64,000 nucleotides of DNA, taken from positions 7,440,001-7,504,000 of the forward strand of contig OX387198.1 of NCBI GenBank assembly GCA_947561715.1, given 5' to 3'. The notes beneath the pieces are model-generated. The model saw nothing but the letters and a program-made list of their open reading frames with translations. It did not search any database and had not been told where the DNA came from. Numbering within the stretch: the first letter of the stretch is position 1; each line of letters starts with the position of its first letter. Below, piece after piece: positions 33,999-46,263 of this stretch. The position numbers and the translations under genes are program-made. The stretch comes from Ascidia mentula (Eukaryota > Chordata > Ascidiacea > Phlebobranchia > Ascidiidae).

Positions 33999-34226
33999 AT
34001 GACGACAAACAAGAAGCAAGACCGCTTTTCACAACTTTCGTTTCCGATGCTTACGGGATTTTTGGTTGCTGCATTATTTGGTGCCCTTGGCAACAGCAGA
34101 AGGGGAACGAAACCTGTTGTTCGTAACGAAAACAAGAAATGGGATCCATATTCCTACCGGTGTCTTCGAAGCTGGCGTGGAGAGTATGCAATACTGCCCA
34201 GCCTTTTAATAGATTTTCCAGAGTGA
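33999..34226 (+). CDS. Possible 75-aa single-pass membrane microprotein (array unit 2)
   Basis: An ATG in good context (GTCGCCATGA) opens a 75-codon frame with a charged N-terminus, one hydrophobic stretch (FPMLTGFLVAALFGALG) and a basic C-terminal half. The same frame is open in units 3 (39365-39592) and 4 (44689-44916). In unit 1 a single-base length change shifts it downstream of the hydrophobic stretch (start 28675), and in unit 5 (start 50028) it ends early. Being open in three of five near-identical copies is weak evidence for coding. No family is recognised. Confidence 0.2.
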   Translation: MTTNKKQDRFSQLSFPMLTGFLVAALFGALGNSRRGTKPVVRNENKKWDPYSYRCLRSWRGEYAILPSLLIDFPE

Positions 34227-35569
34227 ATGTGAACGTAACTTTTTAAAAACTTGTTCTATGACTTGTAAGGTTTAGCAAACTCACACTTTGCGGTAAGCTG
34301 CTACAACAAAATGATATTTAGTTCTATTGCACCCGAAAGGAAAATATCGTTTTGTAACAAAATACGACTAAATGCACCAGGAATGTAACACCAAAGATTC
34401 AACTTTACACAATCGCCCTCTAGCCACAGATCAATGACCATCGGTTTCAGGATTGCATTATAGTCAACGCCGCAAACGGGTTTAGCAGAACGTTGCACGC
34501 ATTATACAGGCCATAATATCAAACGCAGGACATTTAAGTGAAATTATCGAATGCTTTTTGCCACAATGCAATTTACTGATTAACAAATACATTCGACAGA
34601 TATCATGTTTTTTGGGATCACACCAGAATTTTAATCCATCGGGTTCAGGTTTCTCGATCAGGTTTTCTGCTTGGTATATGCTGGGTTAAGATTTTCGCAC
34701 TGGACCAACATGGCTCTATGCTGACGTCTACCGGCCGTATTGCAATTGCGTCAGTTACGTTTGAGCATAATTTTAGTGTTTCTGCGCGACACGTTTGTAC
34801 GAAATCAAATTAAGAAGATACTTTATTTTTTAAGCATTAGAAATTATTCCGAACAAGAACGTAACCGTGCTATCACAAGCACACGTATTTATGTTTCCAT
34901 TAGTATGAACATAACTTTGAAGACACAAATGTTAAAATATTTAGGACGGAAGTAACGTTTTGTTAAACGCGTTCATCGTCAAATGAGATTTATTTGCAGT
35001 TTGGATCGTTCTTAAAGGTGACGTTGAACGCAAAGCCGCCAAAACGCCAAAACGGTTGGCCAAAACGGGACAAATTCTAGGAACTCGTGAAAATGTCAAA
35101 AGCAAAAGGTTCTTCAAGCCAACTTCTATTTACAGCGTTTGAAGTGTCAATTCCACCGAGCGCATACAAGGTCGCAGAACGCTCTGGCGAGAATTCCAGT
35201 AAGAAAGATTTGTCTATCGAAAGACCATTGGCACGATCTAGGCACGCTGGAGCTGAAATGAGGGGCAATACAGCCAACTTGAATAGTTGGAAATACCAGG
35301 ACAGGAAGCACCTGCAAGCAACTGAACGACTTTCAGGCGCACTCCGAGGTTCATAACAACTTGAATGGTTCTGCAAAGACTACACAGCGCCAGCTTGCAA
35401 GTAAAATACGCAAAAAAATCGACCATTAATATTCAGTTGTTTCGTTGCGGGTGTTTCCACTTGTTAAAGGGTCACCGTTGAGCTAGTTAGTTTTTTGTGT
35501 CTGAGTTTAGATTTTATTGGTTTTTATTTTGCAGTTCAACGACAAATAAATCAATATTTTGTCACTATT

Positions 35570-38410
35570 ATGGGTTTCCAAAGGAAAGCTGTGCGACTTT
35601 TGTTGGGGTTTTGCCTTTTGGTGATCGGCGCCCAAGCGGGCAACGGTAAGATGTTAGTCAATTGCGAGATGATGTTTGTTGGTTGTGTAATAAACTTTCT
35701 GGTGCTGGCGTTTTGTTTTTTCCAAATACTACAACTTCGTGATGTAAAACGAGAAACAAAGCTTCTTTTGCAGAATAAAAGCATACCAGTTACTTACACC
35801 TGTTTTACCCAAAGCCATTGCAACATTTATCGCGCAGAAATCAAGCTGATCAAAGACAGTGACGGTTTTGAGTCGCCAACGAAGCCGAACAGAGATATAA
35901 CTTCCACCCACTTAATTAAGGCCAAAAGAGGCAGAAGGATTTCAGTACAATTCGACGAACTTGATCTTGACTCTGCAGATGGTGACATGGTTACAGTAAG
36001 TTGTTCTTACTAATAACCATACATAACACAAGACACAATACTTTAAACTTTAGTATGAGGAATAACTGGAAATCCACAAAGAAAGGTAACACTTTGATAT
36101 TTTCTTCCAACTTTACGCTGCTGCGACCGCATCACAGATAACAAGCTGCACGTCGACTTTCTAGTAAATGTGTTTTCAATGTTTTAAGGAAGGGCAACCC
36201 GCATTGCAAACGTAAAAAGCAAAACAACTAAATTATTTTCACTCTAAAATACTATTGGTAAGATATCGCTTGTGCGTAGGTGAAGGACGGGCGTTCTAGC
36301 ACTCTCTATCACGTCTACACAAGGAATAACAATGATAGAAGAATTCACCTGGTTGTTGAAGACGCGTCAGGACGAGGGTAAGAACTGGTTCGGGATTTGC
36401 ATTAAATACAATTAATGCCAACGAAGTGCATTCTGCTCAGCGGGGGGAGTGCAGACCGTGTGGTGGAAGAGCCGGTGGTGTTCCACGCTCAAACCAAGAG
36501 AGTGTTCGTCACCTACTACACAGAAAATTCGAGAAACAAAGCAGGATTTCGAGCCAGATATGAAAGTAAGTCATTGGCGCCTTGAAATAAGATGACATAA
36601 GGAGTTTTGCGACTCATGCATCGAGCGTAATTGAATCACGCTTTGTCGTTTTCACATTTTTTACATTTTAGACGCTTTGCTTCGAATTTTCAAGATTAAT
36701 TACGGACTTATGTGTTGAAACATGAATATATATTTGGAGAAATACGTAAATAATGGGATATTTTTTGTTGATATGACAAGGTTACTGAAAGAACATTCAC
36801 AACGCTATTTCGCACCATATTAGCCAAATTTCCTATTAATTCTGGTACTGAAAGCTGGTGTCGGAAGATTTCTTTAACTACTAATGTTTTTCAGCCTACC
36901 CAGACAACCTATGCTCAGTGTCTGACCTAGACGTCAGAGACCCGAATCCCTCTTGCGACGGTTATGAAATCGCTCCAGTGGCCACTAGATGCTCCTACAG
37001 AGTACAATGTAAAGAAAACTATGAACAATACGGGTACGTTGATGGCGCCTGACAACATTGGTTAAGCGCCCGACCTATTTAACAAAAACTGATCGGGATT
37101 GTTACTCAGGGCAACCTGGGTTCGAATTCCTGTGACGTTAAATAAAACGGGTATTAGTTTCGCGGGGTAGACTATCTCATACGAAGCATTTGTCCAAGGG
37201 TTTCGAATGCCGATTGGATATTTTTACAGAAACAAAATAATAAGAACATGAAGCTGAAAGCTTGTGACAGCAAATGTGATTCTTACATCAATTTACTACA
37301 TCACAACTTTACACCGGAAAATAATTCCTGTTGCTGAATTGCAGGAGTGCATTATGTGTTGCTGGAAGTTGGAGGGACAATACGACTTGTCTGCCTAAGG
37401 AAACTCTCGTTGACCAATGCACAATCGATGAAACAGGGCTGGTAAGGATGTTATCTTGCGTTGGAAATAATCTTTACGAGAATGGACGCAAATGGATAAT
37501 ACATTAAACATTGCACAAACGTCTATTAAATGTGAACTGTTATTAGGGTTATTGGTAATTACCAAAAATAAACACGCCGCCCATTCGTATCAAAACTTTT
37601 TTCAGAAACCTCACCTGATTTTAAAGCAAATTATTACTTGACCTTCGTTTGAGGCGAACGGAAATAATTTGGATATTTGTTTGGTTAGTCACACTGACTT
37701 TTTGACAAACCTGACTTTTTGGAACCGCGTCATATCCTGAAAATAATCCGTGTTTGATGAAAAACTAAGTACGTTGAGATAAGATAACTGAGCACGGAAG
37801 TCCATAAGAAGTAAATTTCTTAGAAATAAGCACCGTCACCCTGATTATTGAATGTATTTCTAAAAACAGAACACAGACTGCCCGTTCAAGATTGAGGAAC
37901 TGGTGGTGTTTTACGCAAAAACAGACGACAGTGGTATGATCGGCATGGATGTTGAACAAGGGCTGGGCAGGTCTTGGCAAAGCGGCTTTCGATCATCCTG
38001 TACCGACAACGTTTGTCACAAAATTGGCGACACCTACATAATTAGCTGCTATCGTCTTGGTGAGTCTCCCTGCTTAGGAAATGATTATAAACGTGTGAGC
38101 GTGAAGCAGCTTGTGCATTGTCGCAATGTATTTATTTGTATACATCCTATATACAGGATTTTAGCGTATCCTACAAGCAGGTTAAGGAATACATTTCAGT
38201 GTGTCACATGTAACAAATGATAATTACTGCAAAAAACCCGAAACACGATTGCGTGCACGTTGTTTGAACAAAACTTACCACTACAGAAATATGGTTGTTA
38301 GCATATTGTGGTAATCACGGTGCTACTTTACAGCTGATTATGAGACACGTCGAATGTGCAGGATCTGTCAATATTATATATGCAAAAATCCTTGGGTCGC
38401 CACGGGCTGA
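35570..38410 (+). CDS. Secreted CUB and Sushi-like domain protein, array copy 2
   Basis: Same eight-exon structure and 335-residue length as copy 1. Exons: 35570-35645, 35790-35995, 36280-36377, 36441-36565, 36895-37033, 37345-37441, 37870-38059, 38334-38410. The signal peptide and CUB domain are identical by eye to copy 1. Differences seen: Ser to Asp, His to Tyr and Ile to Val in the Sushi-like exon; Glu to Asp near residue 238; Glu to Val at 260; DKVCQK to DNVCHK at 293-298; and Lys to Thr at 315. An extra 57 bp in intron 6 (near 37561-37618) is shared with copies 4 and 5 only. The reading frame is intact. Confidence 0.85.
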
Positions 38411-40941
38411 TCTCCTTTCAGAAACGAATTTCATCAGATCGCATTGGATTTTGGACAAATGTTTAATTTGTTTTCTTGAATGTAAATTGCAATAAATAAA
38501 CCGGGATGCGGAGGGGAAACTTGCCCACCTGCGGGCGAGAAAAGACGTGTCTCACGTTTAGATGGGAGTTTAAACTTATTTGCCCGGGGCGCGGTGTGTT
38601 GTTTTTTATCCCTGAACTTTACACACAGTCGCCACACTAGTTCCTGCTTCGAGCGGTTTTATTGTCGAGCGACATTTGTATCATTTCTCTGTATTCGGAA
38701 GAGGTATACACGAATATCTGCTTTTCCTTTCGTTTCGGGTGCAACACACAACATGGAAGTGCAGGAAAAAAGAAACACTGTTTTCCTTCCACAAAGGGCA
38801 TCTTTCTAGGAGCTGAACATTAACTGCCTTAGGCCGATAACTGCGTTGGACCCACGTACCTGGTAATGAGCTTTAGGGTTAAAATGTTCTCAAAGGACAA
38901 AGGTTGGTTAAGCTAGCGTTGTTTGGTGAAGAGGGGAAAGTTTTATAAAGCATCGTGCATGGAATGATTTATTTCCCGAAAGCTGATGCCGGGTTCATCT
39001 CGTTGTTGTACAAATAGTATCGAGTCATTCCAGTAAACAGGATAGGATCGCATTTCGGCAACCACGCTTAATCTATCTTAACCGCGTTTCGTTTTCCACT
39101 TCAACTGTACGCAGCGCGCAAGCCCGCTGCATTTCCACAAAAATCAATACGCGATGACTGGCTGTTATTGGAAGGAAAGGTTTACGGCTGTGGGACCCAT
39201 TCAAGGCAACATGTGTGCCCGTTTCTGTACCACGTTTGCACGGCAACGTAGCAAAACGAAACTGCCACACAGTGGGTCTTGCGCCATCGTCCAAAGGCTG
39301 AGTCACGACCACGCGGTGAAGTCAAACAAAGAAATGTGACGAGGGCGGGTAGATTTGTGTCGCCATGACGACAAACAAGAAGCAAGACCGCTTTTCACAA
39401 CTTTCGTTTCCGATGCTTACGGGATTTTTGGTTGCTGCATTATTTGGTGCCCTTGGCAACAGCAGAAGGGGAACGAAACCTGTTGTTCGTAACGAAAACA
39501 AGAAATGGGATCCATATTCCTACCGGTGTCTTCGAAGCTGGCGTGGAGAGTATGCAATACTGCCCAAACTTTTAATTGATTTTGCAGAGTGAATGTGAAC
39601 GTAACTTTTTAAAAACTTTTTCTATGACTTGTAAGGTTTAGCAAACTCACACTTTGCGGTAAGCTGCTACAAAAAAAAAGGATATTTAGTTCTATTGCAC
39701 CCGAAAGGAAAATATCGTTTTGTAACGAAATACGACTAAATGCACCAGGAATGTAACACCAAAGATTCAACTTTACACAATCGCCCTCTAGCCACAAATC
39801 AATGACCATCGGTTTCAGGATTGCATTATAGTCGACGCCGCAAATGGGTTTAGCAGAACGTTGCACGCATTATACAGGCCATAATATCAAACACAAAACA
39901 TTTAAGTGAAATTATCGAATGCTTTTTGCTACAATGCAATTTACTGATTAACAAATACATTCGACAGATATCATGTTTTTTGGGATCACACCAGAATTTT
40001 AATCCATCGGGTTCAGGTTTCTCGATCAGGTTTTCTGCTTGGTATATGCTGGGTTAAGATTTTCGCACTGGTCCAACATGGCTCTATGCTGACGTCTACC
40101 GGCCGTATTGCAATTGCGTCAGTTACGTTTGAGCATAATTTTAGTGTTTCTGCGCGTTACGTTTGTACGAAATCAAATTAAGAAGATACTTTATTTTTTA
40201 AGCATTAGAAATTATTCCGAACAAGAACGTAACCGTGCTATCACAAGCACACGTATTTATGTTTCCATTAGTATGAACATAGCTTTGAAGACACAAATGT
40301 TAAAATATTTAGGACGGAAGTAACGTTTTGTTAAACGCGTTCATCGTCAAATGAGATTTATTTGCAATTTGGATCGTTCTTGAAGATGACGTTCAACGCA
40401 AAGCCCTCACCAAAACGCCAAAACGGTTGGCCAAAACGGGACGAATTCTAGGAACTCGTGAAAATGTCAAAAGCAAAAGGTTCTTCAAGCCAACTTCTAT
40501 CTACAGCGTTTGAAGTGTCAATTCCTACCGAGCGCATACAAGGTCGCAGAACGCTCTGGCGAGAATTCCAGTAAGAAAGATTTGTCTATCGAAAGACCAT
40601 TGGCACGATCTAGGCACGCTGGAGCTGAAATGAGGGGCAATACAGCCAACTTGAATAGTTGGAAATACCACGACCGGAAGCACCTGCAAGCAACTGAACG
40701 ACTTTTAGGCGCACTCCGAGGTTCATAACAACTTGAATGGTTCTGCAAAGACTACACAGCGCCAGCTTGCAAGTAAAATACGCAAAAAAATCGACCATTA
40801 ATATTCAGTTGTTTCGTTGCGGGTGTTTCCACTTGTTAAAGGGTCACCGTTGAGCTAGTTAGTTTTTCGGGTCTGAGTTTAGATTTTATTGGTTTTTATT
40901 TTGCAGTTCAACGACAAATAAATCAATATTTTGTCACTATT

Positions 40942-43735
40942 ATGGGTTTCCAAAGGAAAGCTGTGCGACTTTTGTTGGGGTTTTGCCTTTTGGTGATCGG
41001 CGCCCAAGCGGGCAACGGTAAGATGTTAGTCAATTGCGAGATGATGTTTGTTGGTTGTGTAATAAACTTTCTGGTGCTGGCGTTTTGTTTTTTCCAAATA
41101 CTACAACTTCGTGATGTAAAACGAGAAACAAAGCTTCTTTTGCAGAATAAAAGCATACCAGTTACTTACACCTGTTTTACCCAAAGCCATTGCAACATTT
41201 ATCGCGCAGAAATCAAGCTGATCAAAGACAGTGACGGTTTTGAGTCGCCAACGAAGCCGAACAGAGATATAACTTCCACCCACTTAATTAAGGCCAAAAG
41301 AGGCAGAAGGATTTCAGTACAATTCGACGAACTTGATCTTGACTCTGCAGATGGTGACATGGTTACAGTAAGTTGTTCTTACTAATAACCATACATAACA
41401 CAAGACACAATACTTTAAACTTTAGTATGAGGAATAACTGGAAATCCACAAAGAAAGGTAACACTTTGATATTTTCTTCCAACTTTACGCTGCTGCGACC
41501 GCATCACAGATAACAAGCTGCACGTCGACTTTCTAGTAAATGTGTTTTCAATGTTTTAAGGAAGGGCAACCCGCATTGCAAACGTAAAAAGCAAAACAAC
41601 TAAATTATTTTCACTCTAAAATACTATTGGTAAGATATCGCTTGTGCGTAGGTGAAGGACGGGCGTTCTAGCACTCTCTATCACGTCTACACAAGGAATA
41701 ACAATGATAGAAGAATTCACCTGGTTGTTGAAGACGCGTCAGGACGAGGGTAAGAACTGGTTCGGGATTTGCATTAAATACAATTAATGCCAACGAAGTG
41801 CATTCTGCTCAGCGGGGGGAGTGCAGACCGTGTGGTGGAAGAGCCGGTGGTGTTCCACGCTCAAACCAAGAGAGTGTTCGTCACCTACTACACAGAAAAT
41901 TCGAGAAACAAAGCAGGATTTCGAGCCAGATATGAAAGTAAGTCATTGGCGCCTTGAAATAAGATGACATAAGGAGTTTTGCGACTCATGCATCGAGCGT
42001 AATTGAATCACGCTTTGTCGTTTTCACATTTTTTACATTTTAGACGCTTTGCTTCGAATTTTCAAGATTAATTACGGACTTATGTGTTGAAACATGAATA
42101 TATATTTGGAGAAATACGTAAATAATGGGATATTTTTTGTTGATATGACAAGGTTACTGAAAGAACATTCACAACGCTATTTCGCACCATATTAGCCAAA
42201 TTTCCTATTAATTCTGGTACTGAAAGCTGGTGTCGGAAGATTTCTTTAACTATTAATGTTTTTTAGCCTACCCAGACAACCTATGCTCAGTGTCTGACCT
42301 AAGCGTCAGAGACCCGAATCCCTCTTGCGACGGTTATGAAATCGCTTCAGTGGCCACTAGATGCTCCCACAGAGTACAATGTAAAGAAAACTATGAACAA
42401 TACGGGTATGTTTAGGGCGCCTGACAACATCGGTTAAGCGCCCGAACCATTCACCAAGTACAAAAACTGATCGGGATTGTTACTCAGAACAACCTGGGTT
42501 CGAATTCCTGTGAGGTTAAATAAAACGGGTATTAGTTTCGCGGGGTAGACTATCTCATGCGAAGCATTTGTCCAAGGGTTTCGAATGCCGCTTTGATATT
42601 TTTGAAGAAACAAAATAATAAGAACATGAAGCTGAAAGCTTGTGACAGCAAATGTGATTCTTACATCAATTTACTACATCACAACTTTACACCGGAAAAT
42701 AATTTCTGTTTGCTGAATTGTAGGAGTGCATTATGTGTTGCTGGAAGTTGGAGGGACAATACGACTTGTCTGCCTAAGGAAACTCTCGTTGAACAATGCA
42801 CAATCGATGAAACAGGACTGGTAAGGATGTTATCTTGCGTTGGTGAAATATTCTTTACGAGAATGGACGCAAATGGATAATACATTAAACATTGCACAAA
42901 CGTCTATTAAATGTGAACTGTTATTAGGGTTACTGGTAATTATTTTAAAGCAAATTATTACTTGACCTTCGTTTGAGGCGAACGGAAATAATTTGGATAT
43001 TTGTTTGGTTAGTCACACTGACTTTTTAACAAACCTGACTTTTTAGAACCGCGTCATATCCTGAAAATAATCCGTGTTTGATGAAAAACTAAGTACGTTG
43101 AGATAAGATAACTGAGCACGGAAGTCCATAAAAAGCAAATTTCTTACAAATAAGCACCGTCACCCTGATTATTGAATGTATTTCTAAAAACAGAACACAG
43201 ACTGCCCGTTCAAGATTGAGGAACTGGTGGAGTTTTACGCAAAAACAGACGACAGTGGTATGATCGGCATGGATGTTGAACAAGGGCTGGGCAGGTCTTG
43301 GCAAAGCGGCTTTCGATCATCCTGTACCGACAAAGTTTGTCAAAAAATTGGCGACACCTACATAATTAGCTGCTATCGTCTTGGTGAGTCTCCCTGCTTA
43401 GGAAATGATTATAAACGTGTGAGCGTGAAGCAGCTTGTGCATTGTCGCAATGTATTTATTTGTATACATCCTATATATAGGATTTTAGCGTATCCTACAA
43501 GCAGGTTAAGGAATACATTTCAGTGTGTCACATGTAACAAATGATAATTACTGCAAAAAAACCCGAAACACGATTGCGTGCACGTTGTTTGAACAAAACT
43601 TACCACTACAGAAATATGGTTGTTAGCATATTGTGGTAATCACGGTGCTACTTTACAGCTGATTATGAGAAACGTCGAATGTGCAGGATCTGTCAATATT
43701 ATATATGCAAAAATCCTTGGGTCGCCACGGGCTGA
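40942..43735 (+). CDS. Secreted CUB and Sushi-like domain protein, array copy 3
   Basis: Exons: 40942-41017, 41162-41367, 41652-41749, 41813-41937, 42267-42405, 42724-42820, 43194-43383, 43659-43735; 335 residues, frame intact. Exons 6-8 and their introns match copy 1, including absence of the 57-bp intron 6 block. Intron 2 (ACTCTAAAATACTATTGG near 41613) instead matches copy 2, so this copy is a mosaic. Its own changes are Pro to Ser and Ile to Val in exon 5. The exon 5 acceptor reads TTTTTTAG rather than TTTTTCAG. Confidence 0.85.
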
Positions 43736-46263
43736 TCTCCTTTCAGAAACGAATTTCATCAGATCGCATTGGATTTTGGACAAACGTTTAATTTGTTTTC
43801 TTGAATGTACATTGCAATAAATATACCGGGATGTGGAGGGGAAACTTGCCCACCTGCGGGCGAGAAAAGACGTGTCTCACGTTTAGGTGGGAGTTTAAAC
43901 TTATTTGCCCGGGGCGCGGTGTGTTGTTTTTAGCTTTGAACTTTACACACAGTCGCCACACTAGTTCCTGCTTCGAGCGGTTTTATTGTCGAGCGACATT
44001 TGTATCATTTCTCTGTATTCGGAAGAGGTATACACGAATATCTGCTTTTCCTTTCGTTTCGGGTGCAATACACAACATGGAAGTGCAGGAAAAAAGAAAC
44101 ACTGTTTTCCTTCCACAAAGGGCATCTTTCTAGGAGCTGAACATTAACTGCCTTAGGCCGATAACTGCGTTGGACCCACGTACCTGGTAATGAGCTTTAG
44201 GGTTAAAATGTTCTCAAAGGACAAAGGTTGGTTAAGCTAGCGTTGTTTGGTGAAGAGGGGAAAGTTTTATAAAGCATCGTGCATGGAATGATTTATTTCC
44301 CGAAAGCTGATGCCGGGTTCATCTCGTTGTTGTACAAATAGTATCGAGTCATTCCAGTAAACAGGATAGGATCGCATTTCGGCAACCACGCTTAATCTAT
44401 CTTAACCGCGTTTCGTTTTCCACTTCAACTGTACGCAGCGCGCAAGCCCGCTGTATTTCCACAAAAATCAATACGCGATGACTGGCTGTTATTGGAAGTA
44501 AAGGTTTACGGCTGTGCGACCCATTCAAGGCAACATGTGTGCCCGTTTCTGTACCACGTTTGCACGGCAACGTAGCAACACGAAACTGCCACACAGTGGG
44601 TCTTGCGCCATCGTCCAAAGGCTGAGTCACGACCACGCGGTGAAGTCAAACAAAGAAATGTGACGAGGGCGGGTAGATTTGTGTCGCCATGACGACAAAC
44701 AAGAAGCAAGACCGCTTTTCACAACTTTCGTTTCCGATGCTTACGGGATTTTTGGTTGCTGCATTATTTGGTGCCCTTGGCAACAGCAGAAGGGGAACGA
44801 AACCTGTTGTTCGTAACGAAAACAAGAAATGGGATCCATATTCCTACCGGTGTCTTCGAAGCTGGCGTGGAGAGTATGCAATACTGCCCAAACTTTTAAT
44901 TGATTTTGCAGAGTGAATGTGAACGTAACTTTTTAAAAACTTTTTCTATGACTTGTAAGGTTTAGCAAACTCACACTTTGCGGTAAGCTGCTACAAAAAA
45001 AAAGGATATTTAGTTCTATTGCACCCGAAAGGAAAATATCGTTTTGTAACGAAATACGACTAAATGCACCAGGAATGTAACACCAAAGATTCAACTTTAC
45101 ACAATCGCCCTCTAGCCACAGATCAATGGCCATCGATTTCAGGATTGCATTATAGTCGACGCCGCAAATGGGTTTAGCAGAACGTTGCACGCATTATACG
45201 GGCCATAATATCAAACACAAAACATTTAAGTGAAATTATCGAATGCTTTTTGCTACAATGCAATTTACTGATTAACAAATACATTCGACAGATATCATGT
45301 TTTTTTGGGATCACACCAGAATTTTAATCCATCGGGTTCAGGTTTCTCGATCAGGTTTTCTGCTTGGGATATGCTTGGTTAAGATTTTCGCACTGGACCA
45401 ACATGGCTCTATGCTGACGTCTACCGGCCGTATTGCAATTGCGTCAGTTACGTTTGAGCATAATTTTAGTGTTTCTGCGCGTTACGTTTGTACGAAATCA
45501 AATTAAGAAGATACTTTATTTTTTAAGCATTAGAAATTATTCCGAACAAGAACGTAACCGTGCTATCACAAGCACACGTATTTATGTTTCCATTAGTATG
45601 AACATAGCTTTGAAGACACAAATGTTAAAATATTTAGGACGGAAGTAACGTTTTGTTAAACGCGTTCATCGTCAAATGAGATTTATTTGCAGTTTAGATC
45701 GTTCTTAAAGGTGACGTTGAACGCAAAGCCGCCAAAACGCCAAAACGGTTGGCCAAAACGGGACAAATTCTAGGAACTCGTGAAAATGTCAAAAGCAAAA
45801 GGTTCTTCAAGCCAACTTCTATTTACAGCGTTTGAAGTGTCAATTCCTACCGAGCGTATGCAAGGTCGCAAACCGCTCTGGCGAGAATTCCAGTAAGAAA
45901 GATTTGTCTATCGAATGACCATTGGCACGATCTAGGCACGCTGGAGCTGAAATGAGGGGCAATACAGCCAACTTGAATAGTTGGAAATACCACGACCGGA
46001 AGCACCTGCAAGCAACTGAACGACTTTCAGGCGCACTCCGAGGTTCATAACAACTTGAATGGTTCTGCAAAGACTACACAGCGCCAGCTTGCAAGTAAAA
46101 TACGCAAAAAAATCGACCATTAATATTCAGTTGTTTCGTTGCGGGTGTTTCCATTTGTTAAAGGGTCACCGTTGAGCTAGTTAGTTTTTCGTGTCTGAGT
46201 TTAGATTTTATTGGTTTTTATTTTGCAGTTCACCGACAAATAAATCAATATTTTGTCACTGTT

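Noticed and set aside
35093-35356. Frame starting MSKAKGSSSQLLFTAF in units 2 and 5
   Set aside because: Open in two units only, by different single-base length changes; shifted in units 1, 3 and 4. No family match.
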